Below are positions 34,102 through 42,435 of a stretch of DNA of 64,000 nucleotides, one piece after another. The notes under the pieces were generated by a model, which worked only from the letters and a program-made list of their open reading frames with translations, was not told where the DNA came from and ran no database searches. The stretch covers positions 7,514-71,513 of the forward strand of contig CAZCYD010000009.1 in the NCBI GenBank assembly GCA_964502735.1, given 5' to 3'. The translations under genes and the position numbers were made by a program. Within the stretch, counting starts at the first letter, position 1. Every line of letters begins with the position of its first letter. This DNA is from JACKAN01 sp964502735 (lineage in GTDB: Bacteria; Bdellovibrionota; Bdellovibrionia; Bdellovibrionales; UBA1609).

Positions 34102-34512
34102 TTAGGGATAATGTTTTTTCCAAGCCTCATCTAGCCTTTTAGTTAGTGTTTCCACACTGAATGGTTTAACTATATAGCTACTTACACCATTCATCGCAGC
34201 TTGTATTACGGCTCCCTTCTCACTTTCAGTAGTAATTAATAAAAAAGGTAACGGCTTAAACTTGGGGGTTTCTCGGACCATTTTTAGGAAATCTAGTCCA
34301 CTCAGCCCTGGCATATTGAGGTCTGATAGTATTAAATGAAAGGGCACACCCTTTTCATTCTCTGTATTTAACTTTGTAAATGCATCATTCACATTTTCTG
34401 AAGTCGTTATGCTTTTAAAACCAAGTTTCTTAAGACTATCAAAAATAAGCTGTCTGTGATTTAAAGAGTCGTCAACTACTAGAATTTTTGTATCTTTATC
34501 AAACACGATCAC
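34102..34512 (-). CDS. single-domain response regulator (CheY-like)
   Basis: A 136-residue stand-alone receiver: acidic pocket ILVVDDSLNHRQ, phospho-acceptor Asp in LILSDLNMPGLSG, TTES (Thr), and Lys in YIVKPF. With no output domain it probably shuttles phosphate or binds a partner. It lies between the CheA-like kinase (six bases away) and the REC-J-TPR gene, and both are candidate partners. Confidence 0.9.
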   Translation of the reverse strand: MIVFDKDTKILVVDDSLNHRQLIFDSLKKLGFKSITTSENVNDAFTKLNTENEKGVPFHLILSDLNMPGLSGLDFLKMVRETPKFKPLPFLLITTESEKGAVIQAAMNGVSSYIVKPFSVETLTKRLDEAWKKHYP

Positions 34513-34518
34513 AACCTC

Positions 34519-36417
34519 TTAAGCTGATTTGTCAAATTCTGCACTTTCGCGCATTGGTACTTTTATAATGATAGTCGTCCCCTTGCCCAATTGAGAAAAC
34601 ACTTCTATTTCTCCACCCAATTTCAAGACTTCAGTCTTGACGGCGTCCATCCCCACACCTCTTCCCGAAAATTCTCCTGAAGATTCCTTGCTGCTAAAAC
34701 CAGGGTTAAATATCTCCTGTATAATAGAGTGATCGTCTAAATTGTCCCAATTACCTTGTGGCCCTTTACGCCTTAACTTGGAGCGTATCATTTCTGGATC
34801 AATTCCTCGTCCATCATCTTCCACTCTTATCTGTAGAGTTGAAGATGCTTGGTCCTTTAGTTCCACAAATTCAATTGTTACATTTCCAGATTCGGTCTTT
34901 CCAAAATCAAGCCTTTCTTCAGGACTTTCTATTCCATGATCTGCGATATTTCGATATATATGTACAAAACTTGAAAATAATCCAGATGTTCTATCTGGAT
35001 TTACTTTAATATCACCACCCAATATTGTTACAGAGTTGATTTTTTTTCCTTGCTTCTCCGCAACTTGGTTTAAAACACTATTAGCTAAGTTGACCTCAGT
35101 TTTAACTTTTACTTTGCAAAAGTCATTCAGAAAGCGTTCTCTAAGTGCTGGATGAGTTAGTGCCTGATAAAAATCCATAACTTTATTACGATCCATTTGT
35201 ATAATATTGGTGTCTTCATTGATATTAAGAGTTTCAAGAAGAGTATGATTTTCAATTTTAAAATCTTCAAAAACTTTTACAAAATCTTTTATAGATAAAA
35301 TATAATCTTCACGACAACTTTCTAGACTCCTGCGCTTTTCTTTTCGACTTACACTGATAACATCTTGCACTCTCTTTGCTGCATTTTTAATCTCTGTTAT
35401 GTGAAACATCCCGGCTTCGCCTTCAATTGTATGCAAAACTCTGAATATTTCATCTAATGAAACCAGATCGCTACCCACTTGTCTTGTTAAATAGTCTATA
35501 TGCTTAGGAATTCTTGCCATAAATGTTGAAAATATTTTCTGGTGAGAGATCAGCTCAACTATCATTTTGGCCTTATCTTTTTCCTTGTCTAAAGCTTGCT
35601 CAACCTTCTTCTCCGCTGTTTTATCGGTGGCAACAAGAACAAGACTAGTAATTTTACCTTCATCATCTCTGAGAGCAAAAAAGTCTAGTGTTACAAAATA
35701 ACCCTTACTGTGAGTGTAGAATTGAGGAGCTAACTCTTTAAGGCTCTCAAAAGGTAGGCTCTCACTAAATACTGCTTTTATCCACATCTCAAATTGATCG
35801 TTGGAGCTTTCATTTTTATACAATATAGTTGAAATGTCTTTCCCTACTGGCACATCTTCTAAAATAGATTCACAAGCTTTGGTATAAATATCAAGACACA
35901 TTCCATTTTCATTAAAAACTAAAAACCCTTGCCCCAAGCTATTCATCACAGCATTTAACATGGAGTTGGCCATTTTGAGATCTCGAGTTCTTTCCTCAAC
36001 CATCTTTTCTAGATTCTTTGAGTAAGCTTCTAACTGATCTAGTTGTTTCTTGTACTTTTCGTGTAAGACTTGTTCAACAGTGACATCCCTGATTAACATT
36101 ATCCATAGATCTTCTTTAGAATTTTTAAATGGAGAAATTGAAACTTGCACTCGACCATTTTTTTCTTTGTTTTGTACAAGATGGTATTTTAACTCTGTCA
36201 AAGGGAAGGTGTCCCCACTGCCAAGTGTTCCTTCTGGCATTGCAAAAAGATTTGAATCCTCGAATAAAATAAAATCATACAATGGCCGACCTTTAGTCAG
36301 CCTCTTTACTGATGAATTACAAAGATGAGCCGCAGCCTCATTACAATATATGCAAGACTTATCTGATCTAAATATAAACACTGCGTCCAGTAAGACATCT
36401 AAGTAACTAAAATCCAT
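34519..36417 (-). CDS. PAS-Hpt-CheA-like histidine kinase
   Basis: A 632-residue kinase with cytoplasmic architecture and no membrane segment. Residues 1-115 look like PAS, 117-155 coiled coil (EKMVEERTRDLKMAN), and about 155-270 a second PAS. About 285-400 is an Hpt-like region with His329 in LHTIEGEAG (the usual Lys of HTIKG replaced by Glu). A CheA-type ATPase is at about 440-625: N-box HIYRNIADHGIE, VEDDGRGID, GRGVGMDAV and GKGTTI. There is no CheW-like or dimerisation domain of normal CheA. The next gene downstream is a CheY, and STAS and RsbW-like genes precede it, so it is the central kinase of the operon. Confidence 0.87.
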   Translation of the reverse strand: MDFSYLDVLLDAVFIFRSDKSCIYCNEAAAHLCNSSVKRLTKGRPLYDFILFEDSNLFAMPEGTLGSGDTFPLTELKYHLVQNKEKNGRVQVSISPFKNSKEDLWIMLIRDVTVEQVLHEKYKKQLDQLEAYSKNLEKMVEERTRDLKMANSMLNAVMNSLGQGFLVFNENGMCLDIYTKACESILEDVPVGKDISTILYKNESSNDQFEMWIKAVFSESLPFESLKELAPQFYTHSKGYFVTLDFFALRDDEGKITSLVLVATDKTAEKKVEQALDKEKDKAKMIVELISHQKIFSTFMARIPKHIDYLTRQVGSDLVSLDEIFRVLHTIEGEAGMFHITEIKNAAKRVQDVISVSRKEKRRSLESCREDYILSIKDFVKVFEDFKIENHTLLETLNINEDTNIIQMDRNKVMDFYQALTHPALRERFLNDFCKVKVKTEVNLANSVLNQVAEKQGKKINSVTILGGDIKVNPDRTSGLFSSFVHIYRNIADHGIESPEERLDFGKTESGNVTIEFVELKDQASSTLQIRVEDDGRGIDPEMIRSKLRRKGPQGNWDNLDDHSIIQEIFNPGFSSKESSGEFSGRGVGMDAVKTEVLKLGGEIEVFSQLGKGTTIIIKVPMRESAEFDKSA

Positions 36418-36894
36418 TTATCCCTTTAAGAATTTAAAATATTTGGCCTCAATTACATCCATTTCCATTTCTTTTCCTGTATCTTCATCTTTTATATTTT
36501 CGGGAGGATTGACTTCAGAACCATTAAATTCTTTTCCTTCCGTAAAAAGAACCATTTTTTCACTATCTGTATCTTCACAATAATATGGAACATAAAAAGA
36601 TTTAATTTTGCCATTACTAGGAACAAATCCAGCTACCATATTGGCCTGGTCTACAATAATTTTAGGGCAATTTATGTAAACGATTTGTTTATTAGATGGA
36701 ATTTTACCCAACCATTTAATCCACTCTCTAATTCCACATGAATTGATAGCTACAACTTTTTGAAAATCAATATGAAGCTCTCCACCCTTGCCAATTGGAA
36801 TATTTTCTAGATTAGCATCTTCATCTATATGTCCATCTAAGGTTAGAAAATCGACATTACCCATATTTTTTAATTCTGCACCAAACTTACCCAT
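36418..36894 (-). CDS. STAS-like anti-sigma-antagonist type protein
   Basis: A 158-residue protein. The first 95 residues have the STAS pattern: VDFLTLDGHIDEDANL, a GELHIDFQKVVAINSCGIREWIKWL stretch where INSCG replaces the usual DSSG phospho-site, then VYINCPKIIVDQANM. The Ser after Asn in that loop could be the phosphorylated residue. An acidic C-terminal tail follows. It overlaps the RsbW-like gene by eight bases upstream, and its stop is followed without gap by the kinase gene. Role as an antagonist is inferred from this partner arrangement. Confidence 0.6.
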   Translation of the reverse strand: MGKFGAELKNMGNVDFLTLDGHIDEDANLENIPIGKGGELHIDFQKVVAINSCGIREWIKWLGKIPSNKQIVYINCPKIIVDQANMVAGFVPSNGKIKSFYVPYYCEDTDSEKMVLFTEGKEFNGSEVNPPENIKDEDTGKEMEMDVIEAKYFKFLKG

Positions 36895-37741
36895 GTTGAC
36901 TCCCCTTCACATATAAACAATGAATATTTTTTGATAGACTTAATCTTTTTCTGTTACTCATTTTCAATGGAAGTATGCAAGAAATGACTGTTTGAACATT
37001 TTCCTCTACAGCGACAATATAACTTGCACTCATTCCATGAACTAAAAAAGACCCAATTCCTGCACCGCCCCTACCCTGATTAATTGCACCAGCAATCTCA
37101 GAAGTGTAGCAAGTGTATAATCTTTCAAATAACTTCTCGGGCACTAATTTCCCGTGTGGGTCCATACACGAAATTATCACCCTTGAGCTATCAACAGCTA
37201 AACTGATATTGCCTAGTCTTCCATTTTCCATATATTTTTTTCGGTTTTCTATGTTAGACTGGGCATGAAAAATTGCATTTGTCATGAGTTCATCAGAAAT
37301 GGATTGAATGTCATATATTAAGCTATTTGAGTTAATTTTCTCGATAACCGTCTCTTCAATCTCTTCTAAGATCTTGTACTTTTCTTCCTGCTTACTAAAG
37401 TCCTTAGAGTAGACGATTTCCTCCTTATTCTCATTTCCTGTAGGATTTAAAATAAAGTGCAGAGGGGACTTCATAAATTCTTTAGGAGACACTAGAATCT
37501 TTGCCGCCAGGTTAACCTCTACTTCGGGATCTAATGAATCTGTTTGTACAAGATGAAAATTTCTTTCAGACTTTATTTTTTTAAGAATCTCCACACTGGA
37601 CAAACCCTGTGATGTCCAGATTACATTTTTATTATTAGCAGACAGGAGGTCTCCCCAATTGCAAATCTTCACCTGATTCTTATATGAAGAATCTAAATGC
37701 TGAGATAAGTCTAATGGAGATGTTTTTTCTGCTGCCGTCAT
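36887..37741 (-). CDS. RsbW-like HATPase domain protein
   Basis: A 284-residue protein whose C-terminal half (about 140-275) is a GHKL ATPase of the anti-sigma kinase type: N-box SISDELMTNAIFHA, then VIISCMDPHGKLV, and GRGGAGIGSFLVHG. There is no His-phosphotransfer domain, so it may act as a Ser/Thr kinase on the adjacent STAS protein or as a ligand-sensing ATPase. The N-terminal 130 residues (including VLVSPKEFMKSPLHF) are not recognised. It is the first gene of the five-gene operon. Confidence 0.72.
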   Translation of the reverse strand: MTAAEKTSPLDLSQHLDSSYKNQVKICNWGDLLSANNKNVIWTSQGLSSVEILKKIKSERNFHLVQTDSLDPEVEVNLAAKILVSPKEFMKSPLHFILNPTGNENKEEIVYSKDFSKQEEKYKILEEIEETVIEKINSNSLIYDIQSISDELMTNAIFHAQSNIENRKKYMENGRLGNISLAVDSSRVIISCMDPHGKLVPEKLFERLYTCYTSEIAGAINQGRGGAGIGSFLVHGMSASYIVAVEENVQTVISCILPLKMSNRKRLSLSKNIHCLYVKGSQHG

Positions 37742-37892
37742 TAAGTACCTTTAATTAGGTATCGGCATACTTATATCTAAATTTTGATGGGTTAAAAAAA
37801 ACTAGACCTGTGTACTGCTAGTACCTTTTAACGCAACTAGTGAATTGCAATCATCTCAGTTAATTATTAGAAAAACTACTGACATAAAAAGT

Positions 37893-39023
37893 TTATTTAA
37901 ACTTTGGTCTAGCAGAATATAAATAATCGCTACCTAATGGGGTCAAACTAGGGTTTTCCAACCTTAACATTTCACTAAGTTTGGAAGTTTTGAATTGATG
38001 AGTCCATGACATTCCATTAACAGCACCAATTATTGAAGGGGCCATAAAAATATAGACTCTATCCACTAATCCTTGATTCAAAAATAAACTGTAAGTTTTA
38101 GCCCCTCCTTCAATCAATAAGGAGGTAACTCCCAAATCAAATAGTTGAGTCAAAACTTCTGGAATATTCTCATCTATATTTTTATCAAGACAGAGTATGG
38201 AATATGGACTTTCATTTTTCAATTCTTTGAATCCACAAGTAACTAAAATGATGTCCTTTGCTTTATGACATTTATCAACATTTGTCCCCGGAAGTTGAGA
38301 TAACAGATTCCCTCTCTTATCTATGATGATAACTTTGTTGGATTTACCTTCATAATTGGGGTGGCGAATATTTAAACTGGGATTATCGGCAATAAAAGTT
38401 CCGGCACCAACAAGGGTCGCATCATAAATCGCACGGAGATAGTGCCCATAAGTTCTAGCTTCTTGACCCGTTATCCACTGACTTTCACCACTCTTGAGCG
38501 CCATAAATCCATCAAGGCTAGTGGCAACTTTAAGTGCCACAAACGGACGTTTATTAAGTTGATTGACGAAAAAAACTTCAGCCAGCTCACGACAATCCGC
38601 TTCAAACTCTTTTTTGTGGATAGCCTGAATACCGGCCTCCCTTATTATTTCAGCTCCTCGCCCTGAAACTAGAGGATGAGGGTCCTCAACACCATATGTA
38701 ACAGAGGCCAAAGGAAGATGAGAAAGCGTTTTTGCACAAGAGGGAGTTCTTCCAACATGAGCACATGGTTCTAAAGTTATAAAAAAGTGAGCCCCATTAA
38801 GATCCGTCTTTTTGACTTTGGCTAAAGCCTCTATCTCAGCGTGGGCCTCTCCACATCGCGCATGGTACCCTGAAGCTAAAAATCGATATTGAGAATCAAG
38901 AATTACCGCACCAACAAGTGGATTAGGCGCAACAAAGCCTGCCCCCTTGCGCGCTTCAGCTATTGCCAAACCCATAGCCTGCCTTGGACTCAGAGTTTCT
39001 CCTATTCGCGCCAAGACTGCCAA
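37893..39023 (-). CDS. ribD: bifunctional riboflavin biosynthesis deaminase/reductase
   Basis: Catalyses the second and third steps of riboflavin synthesis. The deaminase zinc site is HAE (61-63) with PCAHVGRTPSC (Cys87, Cys96). The C-terminal reductase has RPFVALKVATSLDG and LLIEGGAKTYSLFLNQGLVDR. Total 376 residues is normal. The first candidate start is TTG 39023, inside the upstream hmgA gene; ATG 38975 aligns with an internal methionine of RibD, so the upstream start is likelier. No FMN riboswitch-like sequence is visible before it. It is the last gene after hppD-hmgA. Confidence 0.9.
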   Translation of the reverse strand: MAVLARIGETLSPRQAMGLAIAEARKGAGFVAPNPLVGAVILDSQYRFLASGYHARCGEAHAEIEALAKVKKTDLNGAHFFITLEPCAHVGRTPSCAKTLSHLPLASVTYGVEDPHPLVSGRGAEIIREAGIQAIHKKEFEADCRELAEVFFVNQLNKRPFVALKVATSLDGFMALKSGESQWITGQEARTYGHYLRAIYDATLVGAGTFIADNPSLNIRHPNYEGKSNKVIIIDKRGNLLSQLPGTNVDKCHKAKDIILVTCGFKELKNESPYSILCLDKNIDENIPEVLTQLFDLGVTSLLIEGGAKTYSLFLNQGLVDRVYIFMAPSIIGAVNGMSWTHQFKTSKLSEMLRLENPSLTPLGSDYLYSARPKFK

Positions 39024-40129
39024 TACTCTTTTAACTCAACTGAGTTTATGGTTTCTGTTGATTTTAGTGGCCAACGCGAGTCTATCATGACTGCATATTC
39101 ATTTGTGTGTGTTTTTTTACCAATCCCCTTAACCGCTTTTGGGTGTGGTCCATGAGGAAACCCAGATGGATGAAGACTCATCATCCCGGCATGTAAGTTG
39201 TCCCGACTGAAAAAATCTCCATCGTGATAAAACAGCACCTCATCATAATCAATATTTTGATGATAAAAAGGTACCTTTAAGGCATCCTCATCGGATTCCA
39301 AAGGACGAGGAAGAAAAGTGCAAACAACAAAATCCTTGGCCACAAATGTTGTGTGTGCACTTGGTGGAAGGTGAGCACGATGACTCATAAGTGGCATTAT
39401 GTCATCGACATGCAGAGAGTAGGGATAAAGATCCCCCTTCCAGCCTATGACATCAAAAATTGACTCTGAGTACTTAAATAGCGTCTTCTCCTCACCATGC
39501 TTAACCTTAATAGCTAAGACTTCAATATTTAACTTTTGCAACCTCACCAATTGACTATCTAAATTTGGCTTACGAATGGCATTCTGATCGTAAAGGGCAT
39601 GGCGTCCAACCAAACCTCTTTCTGGCTCCTCATAGTGACTATTCAAATTTTCGATTACTAAAAAAGTCGAATCAAGCAAGGCGTAAACGACATAAGCTAT
39701 GCATTTAGGAATCACTACATAATGACCCGCCCGATACTCTAATTCTCCATATTCAGTAAAAATAAATCCCTTGCCTCTATGACAAAACAAAAGAACATCC
39801 CCATTGGCACTCCTCTCCGCAACAAAATTAAAATTGGGAGGAGTAACTCCTACATTTTTCCAATTTATAGACATGTTCTGATTAAACAGTAAGACTTGCT
39901 CATTTGTTGTTGACTGGCCCGCAGTGGCTTTGTTGATTTCTACCAAATCAAATAACCTAGGCTTCAAGGGTCCTTCTATTTCCACCCAACGCGTACTTGG
40001 CTTTTTTCTTATGAGGTGAGATACAGGACCAAAAAATCCTTTTAATCCCTGCTCCTCCTCATAACATCCATCAGGAATACCTTTATGCCCCTGCTGAGTG
40101 GGAGAGCCCTGAGTGTAATGCTGGCTCAT
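39002..40129 (-). CDS. hmgA: homogentisate 1,2-dioxygenase
   Basis: Fe(II) dioxygenase that opens homogentisate to maleylacetoacetate in tyrosine breakdown. The C-terminal cupin region has MPLMSHRAHLPPSAHTTFVA, EVLFYHDGDFFSRDN and GMMSLHPSGFPHGPHP, the metal-ligand block of the family. The start overlaps the hppD stop by one base (TAATG), and it overlaps the ribD start region downstream. Length of 375 residues is shorter than the eukaryotic enzyme (445) but usual for bacterial homologues of this subfamily. Pathway follow-on enzymes (isomerase, hydrolase) are not in the window. Confidence 0.92.
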   Translation of the reverse strand: MSQHYTQGSPTQQGHKGIPDGCYEEEQGLKGFFGPVSHLIRKKPSTRWVEIEGPLKPRLFDLVEINKATAGQSTTNEQVLLFNQNMSINWKNVGVTPPNFNFVAERSANGDVLLFCHRGKGFIFTEYGELEYRAGHYVVIPKCIAYVVYALLDSTFLVIENLNSHYEEPERGLVGRHALYDQNAIRKPNLDSQLVRLQKLNIEVLAIKVKHGEEKTLFKYSESIFDVIGWKGDLYPYSLHVDDIMPLMSHRAHLPPSAHTTFVAKDFVVCTFLPRPLESDEDALKVPFYHQNIDYDEVLFYHDGDFFSRDNLHAGMMSLHPSGFPHGPHPKAVKGIGKKTHTNEYAVMIDSRWPLKSTETINSVELKEYWQSWRE

Positions 40130-41160
40130 TATAAATACCCTCTTCTTCTTTGATCCTCTTCTATAGAGTCAAATAGCGCTTGAAAGTTCCCCTCACCAAA
40201 ACCATCGTGATTTTTTCTTTCAATAATTTCGAAAAAAATGGGACCAATCATATTTTTAGTAAAAATCTGTAATAGATAACCTTTAGTATCACCATCAGCT
40301 AAAATCTTGAGCTCTTGTAACTCTTTTATATCTTCAGTAATTGACATTCCCCTATTAGGTAAGGCTTCGTAATAGGTGTCTGGGGTATGCAAAAACTCAA
40401 CTCCGGTTTCCTTTAATTGCCTAACGGTTTTCACAATATCAGAAGTTAAAAAAGCAATGTGTTGAATTCCTGAACCCTTATATTCATCAAGATACTCTTG
40501 AATTTGACTCTTTTCATCTGTGGGTTCATTTATAGGTATAGTGATTTTTCCACAAGGAGAGCGAAGAGCCTTCGACAGAAGACCTGTTTGCTTGCCTTTA
40601 ATATCAAAAAAACGAATAGACCTAAAGTTAAAAATCCGGCTGTAAAAGTCTTCCCACTCCAACATCTGGCCACGAGGAACATTATTGGTTAAATGGTCAA
40701 CCGTTAACATACCAAAGCCTTTTTGTAGTTTGCTACCAATAAAATCAAAATCCTTATCGTAAACCTTATCATTGTTATAATCTTCAACGAAATAAATAAG
40801 AGAGTCGCCAATGCCATAAATAGCTGGAAAAGAGTGCCCCTTTTCCTCACAAACTCTTGCCCCACGAGCTACGGCTTCTTCGACTGCCTTTTCAGCATCT
40901 CTGACTCTAAAACCAGTTGCACAAATTGATGGGCCATGAACTTTTTGGAAAGAGTCTGCAAAGCTGTCTCTTTCTTTATTTATAATAAAGTTAATGCCCC
41001 TTTGCCTGTAGAGCTCTACATTTTTATTTTTATGCAAACCTACCTTACGAAACCCAATTTGCTCAAATAGTACTGCCAACTCTTCCGGATTTGATGAAGT
41101 GTATTCCACAAACTCCATTCCATCTAAACCAATCGGATTGTATGTTTCAGACTCAGCCAT
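40129..41160 (-). CDS. hppD: 4-hydroxyphenylpyruvate dioxygenase
   Basis: Fe(II) enzyme converting 4-hydroxyphenylpyruvate to homogentisate. It has 343 residues with two related VOC halves: MEFVEYTSSNPEELAVLFEQIGF at the N-terminus and the catalytic half with LTVDHLTNNV (His), GSGIQHIAFLTSDI (His), and IFTKNMIGPIFFEIIERKNHDGFGEGNFQALF (Glu). ATG 41160 follows AGGGG at seven bases. A longer upstream frame is not needed. It heads the hppD-hmgA-ribD transcription unit. Its upstream region holds hairpin element copy 1 at 41289-41420. Confidence 0.94.
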   Translation of the reverse strand: MAESETYNPIGLDGMEFVEYTSSNPEELAVLFEQIGFRKVGLHKNKNVELYRQRGINFIINKERDSFADSFQKVHGPSICATGFRVRDAEKAVEEAVARGARVCEEKGHSFPAIYGIGDSLIYFVEDYNNDKVYDKDFDFIGSKLQKGFGMLTVDHLTNNVPRGQMLEWEDFYSRIFNFRSIRFFDIKGKQTGLLSKALRSPCGKITIPINEPTDEKSQIQEYLDEYKGSGIQHIAFLTSDIVKTVRQLKETGVEFLHTPDTYYEALPNRGMSITEDIKELQELKILADGDTKGYLLQIFTKNMIGPIFFEIIERKNHDGFGEGNFQALFDSIEEDQRRRGYL

Positions 41161-41469
41161 AAAATGTCCCCTATTTTTAATTACTACCTGCATACTTACA
41201 ACACCCTATTTTATAGGGCCTCAAATCCAAAATATCAATGCACAAATGCCGATCTCAGCCTTAATTTATCTAGAAAATTGGAGAATTTATACCCATCCAA
41301 AAAAAATCGTCTAAAATTTTGTGAATTTGCCTCATGCTCATACAGCCGCAGCCTTGAGGCTGCGGAACTGCGCGTGAGGCAAATTCACAAAATTTTAGAC
41401 GATTTTTTTTGGATGGGTATCACCTAATAATTCCTACTCATTATAGAGATTTTCAGATACTTTTACCCA
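41161..41469. other. divergent intergenic region holding hairpin element copy 1
   Basis: 309 bases between the hppD start (leftward) and the GNAT start (rightward). The 132-bp hairpin element occupies 41289-41420; the remaining parts must hold two promoters. No other gene seen. Confidence 0.85.
41289..41420. repeat. 132-bp hairpin element, copy 1
   Basis: A near-perfect palindrome. 41289-41337 pairs with 41372-41420 over 49 positions with a single G-T wobble (41335 with 41374). An interior loop follows, and an apical stem CCGCAGCC/GGCTGCGG (41346-41353 with 41358-41365) closes on a TTGA tetraloop. It has a homologous copy at 45798-45929 that keeps the loop sequence but differs in the arms, mostly with paired (compensatory) changes. 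No ORF. Confidence 0.95.
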
Positions 41470-42033
41470 ATGGCTCCCTCTATGACAATAATTCCACTTG
41501 CTCCCAGCCATTGGCCCAAAGTTGTTAGTTTGGCGGACGCAGTTCTTGGCCTCAACTACATCACTTTAGAGGATTTAAATAATAATTTTAGCAAAAAAAA
41601 CGAAACCAACGCCCAATGTAGTTTTGTATTGACGTCTTTAGACCGTTCAAAACTCTTTGGGTTTAGGCTCACTTTTGCCCCAAACTTCTGGCCACAGAGC
41701 CTAATCGATAAATCTCTGACGCCCAGTCAAGACCTGAGCCAAGTTGCTTATTTTAAAACTATTGTTGTCGACCCTGCGCTTCAAGGACAGGGCTGGGGGC
41801 CCAAGCTGACTTCTGCATCTACACAAAGCTTGAAAAAGATGGGAGCCAATGCGATCATTTGTCATTCGTGGAAGGAGTCTCCTAATAATTCTTCGACAAA
41901 ATATTTACAGAAAATGGGTTTTAGCCCCGTAGGTGAAGTAAAAAATTTTTGGCAAGATAAGGATTACGACTGTGTACTTTGCCATCCACTGAAATGCTTT
42001 TGCACAGCAATTGAAATGATTAAAATGATTTAG
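41470..42033 (+). CDS. GNAT family N-acetyltransferase
   Basis: A 187-residue acyltransferase-like protein. The acetyl-CoA motif is YFKTIVVDPALQGQGWGPKLTSAS (the Q-x-Q-G-x-G loop), followed by the KMGANAIICHSWKESPNNSSTKYLQKMGFS motif B. The N-terminal half carries VVSLADAVLGLNYITLEDL. It has a Cys-rich end (DCVLCHPLKCFC), which is unusual. Start ATG 41470 has no clear ribosome binding site, and ATG 41482 is an alternative. It is followed 32 bases later by the rhodanese gene. Substrate is unknown. Confidence 0.75.
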   Translation: MAPSMTIIPLAPSHWPKVVSLADAVLGLNYITLEDLNNNFSKKNETNAQCSFVLTSLDRSKLFGFRLTFAPNFWPQSLIDKSLTPSQDLSQVAYFKTIVVDPALQGQGWGPKLTSASTQSLKKMGANAIICHSWKESPNNSSTKYLQKMGFSPVGEVKNFWQDKDYDCVLCHPLKCFCTAIEMIKMI

Positions 42034-42065
42034 ATAATAATTAATAAAAAGATTTAGGAGATATA

Positions 42066-42431
42066 ATGACACAAATCCGATTTACGAGCCTGACTCCTAA
42101 CCCCTCTTTTCAAATGGTTTGGGATGTAAATCCTCAAGATGTGTGGAACTTTCGTAGTCAGTTATTGATCATTGATGTTCGCAGAGAAGATGAATTTTAC
42201 GGGGAGCTCGGACATATACCTCAGGCCCAACATATTGTTTTAGATGAACTGGAGTCTAAAATTCCGCAGCTTCCCAAGGATAAGGCTATTGTTTTTATCT
42301 GTAGGTCAGGAGCCAGATCGGCTCAAGCCTCCATGTGGGCTAGTCAAATGGGACTCAAAAACACTTATAATATGAAAGGTGGAATGATTCGCTGGAACGA
42401 AGAAAACTTGGAAACAGAAGGGAAAAATTAA
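42066..42431 (+). CDS. rhodanese-like domain protein
   Basis: Single-domain sulfurtransferase-type protein of 121 residues. It has LLIIDVRREDEFYGELGHIPQAQHI at the N-terminal side and the active-site loop ICRSGARSAQASMW with Cys79, a six-residue loop typical of active rhodaneses. AGGAG lies seven bases before ATG. The gene is in a short operon with the GNAT and 5'-nucleotidase genes; it probably moves sulfur in the cytoplasm, but its partner is unknown. Confidence 0.88.
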   Translation: MTQIRFTSLTPNPSFQMVWDVNPQDVWNFRSQLLIIDVRREDEFYGELGHIPQAQHIVLDELESKIPQLPKDKAIVFICRSGARSAQASMWASQMGLKNTYNMKGGMIRWNEENLETEGKN

Positions 42432-42435
42432 TTTC

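Noticed and set aside
37742..39023. FMN riboswitch for ribD
   Set aside because: ribD follows hmgA by overlap in the same transcript and no RFN-like conserved bases are seen.
41289..41420. Interpretation of the hairpin element as a rho-independent terminator
   Set aside because: It lies between two outward-facing gene starts, is far longer than a terminator, and has no gene to terminate on either side.
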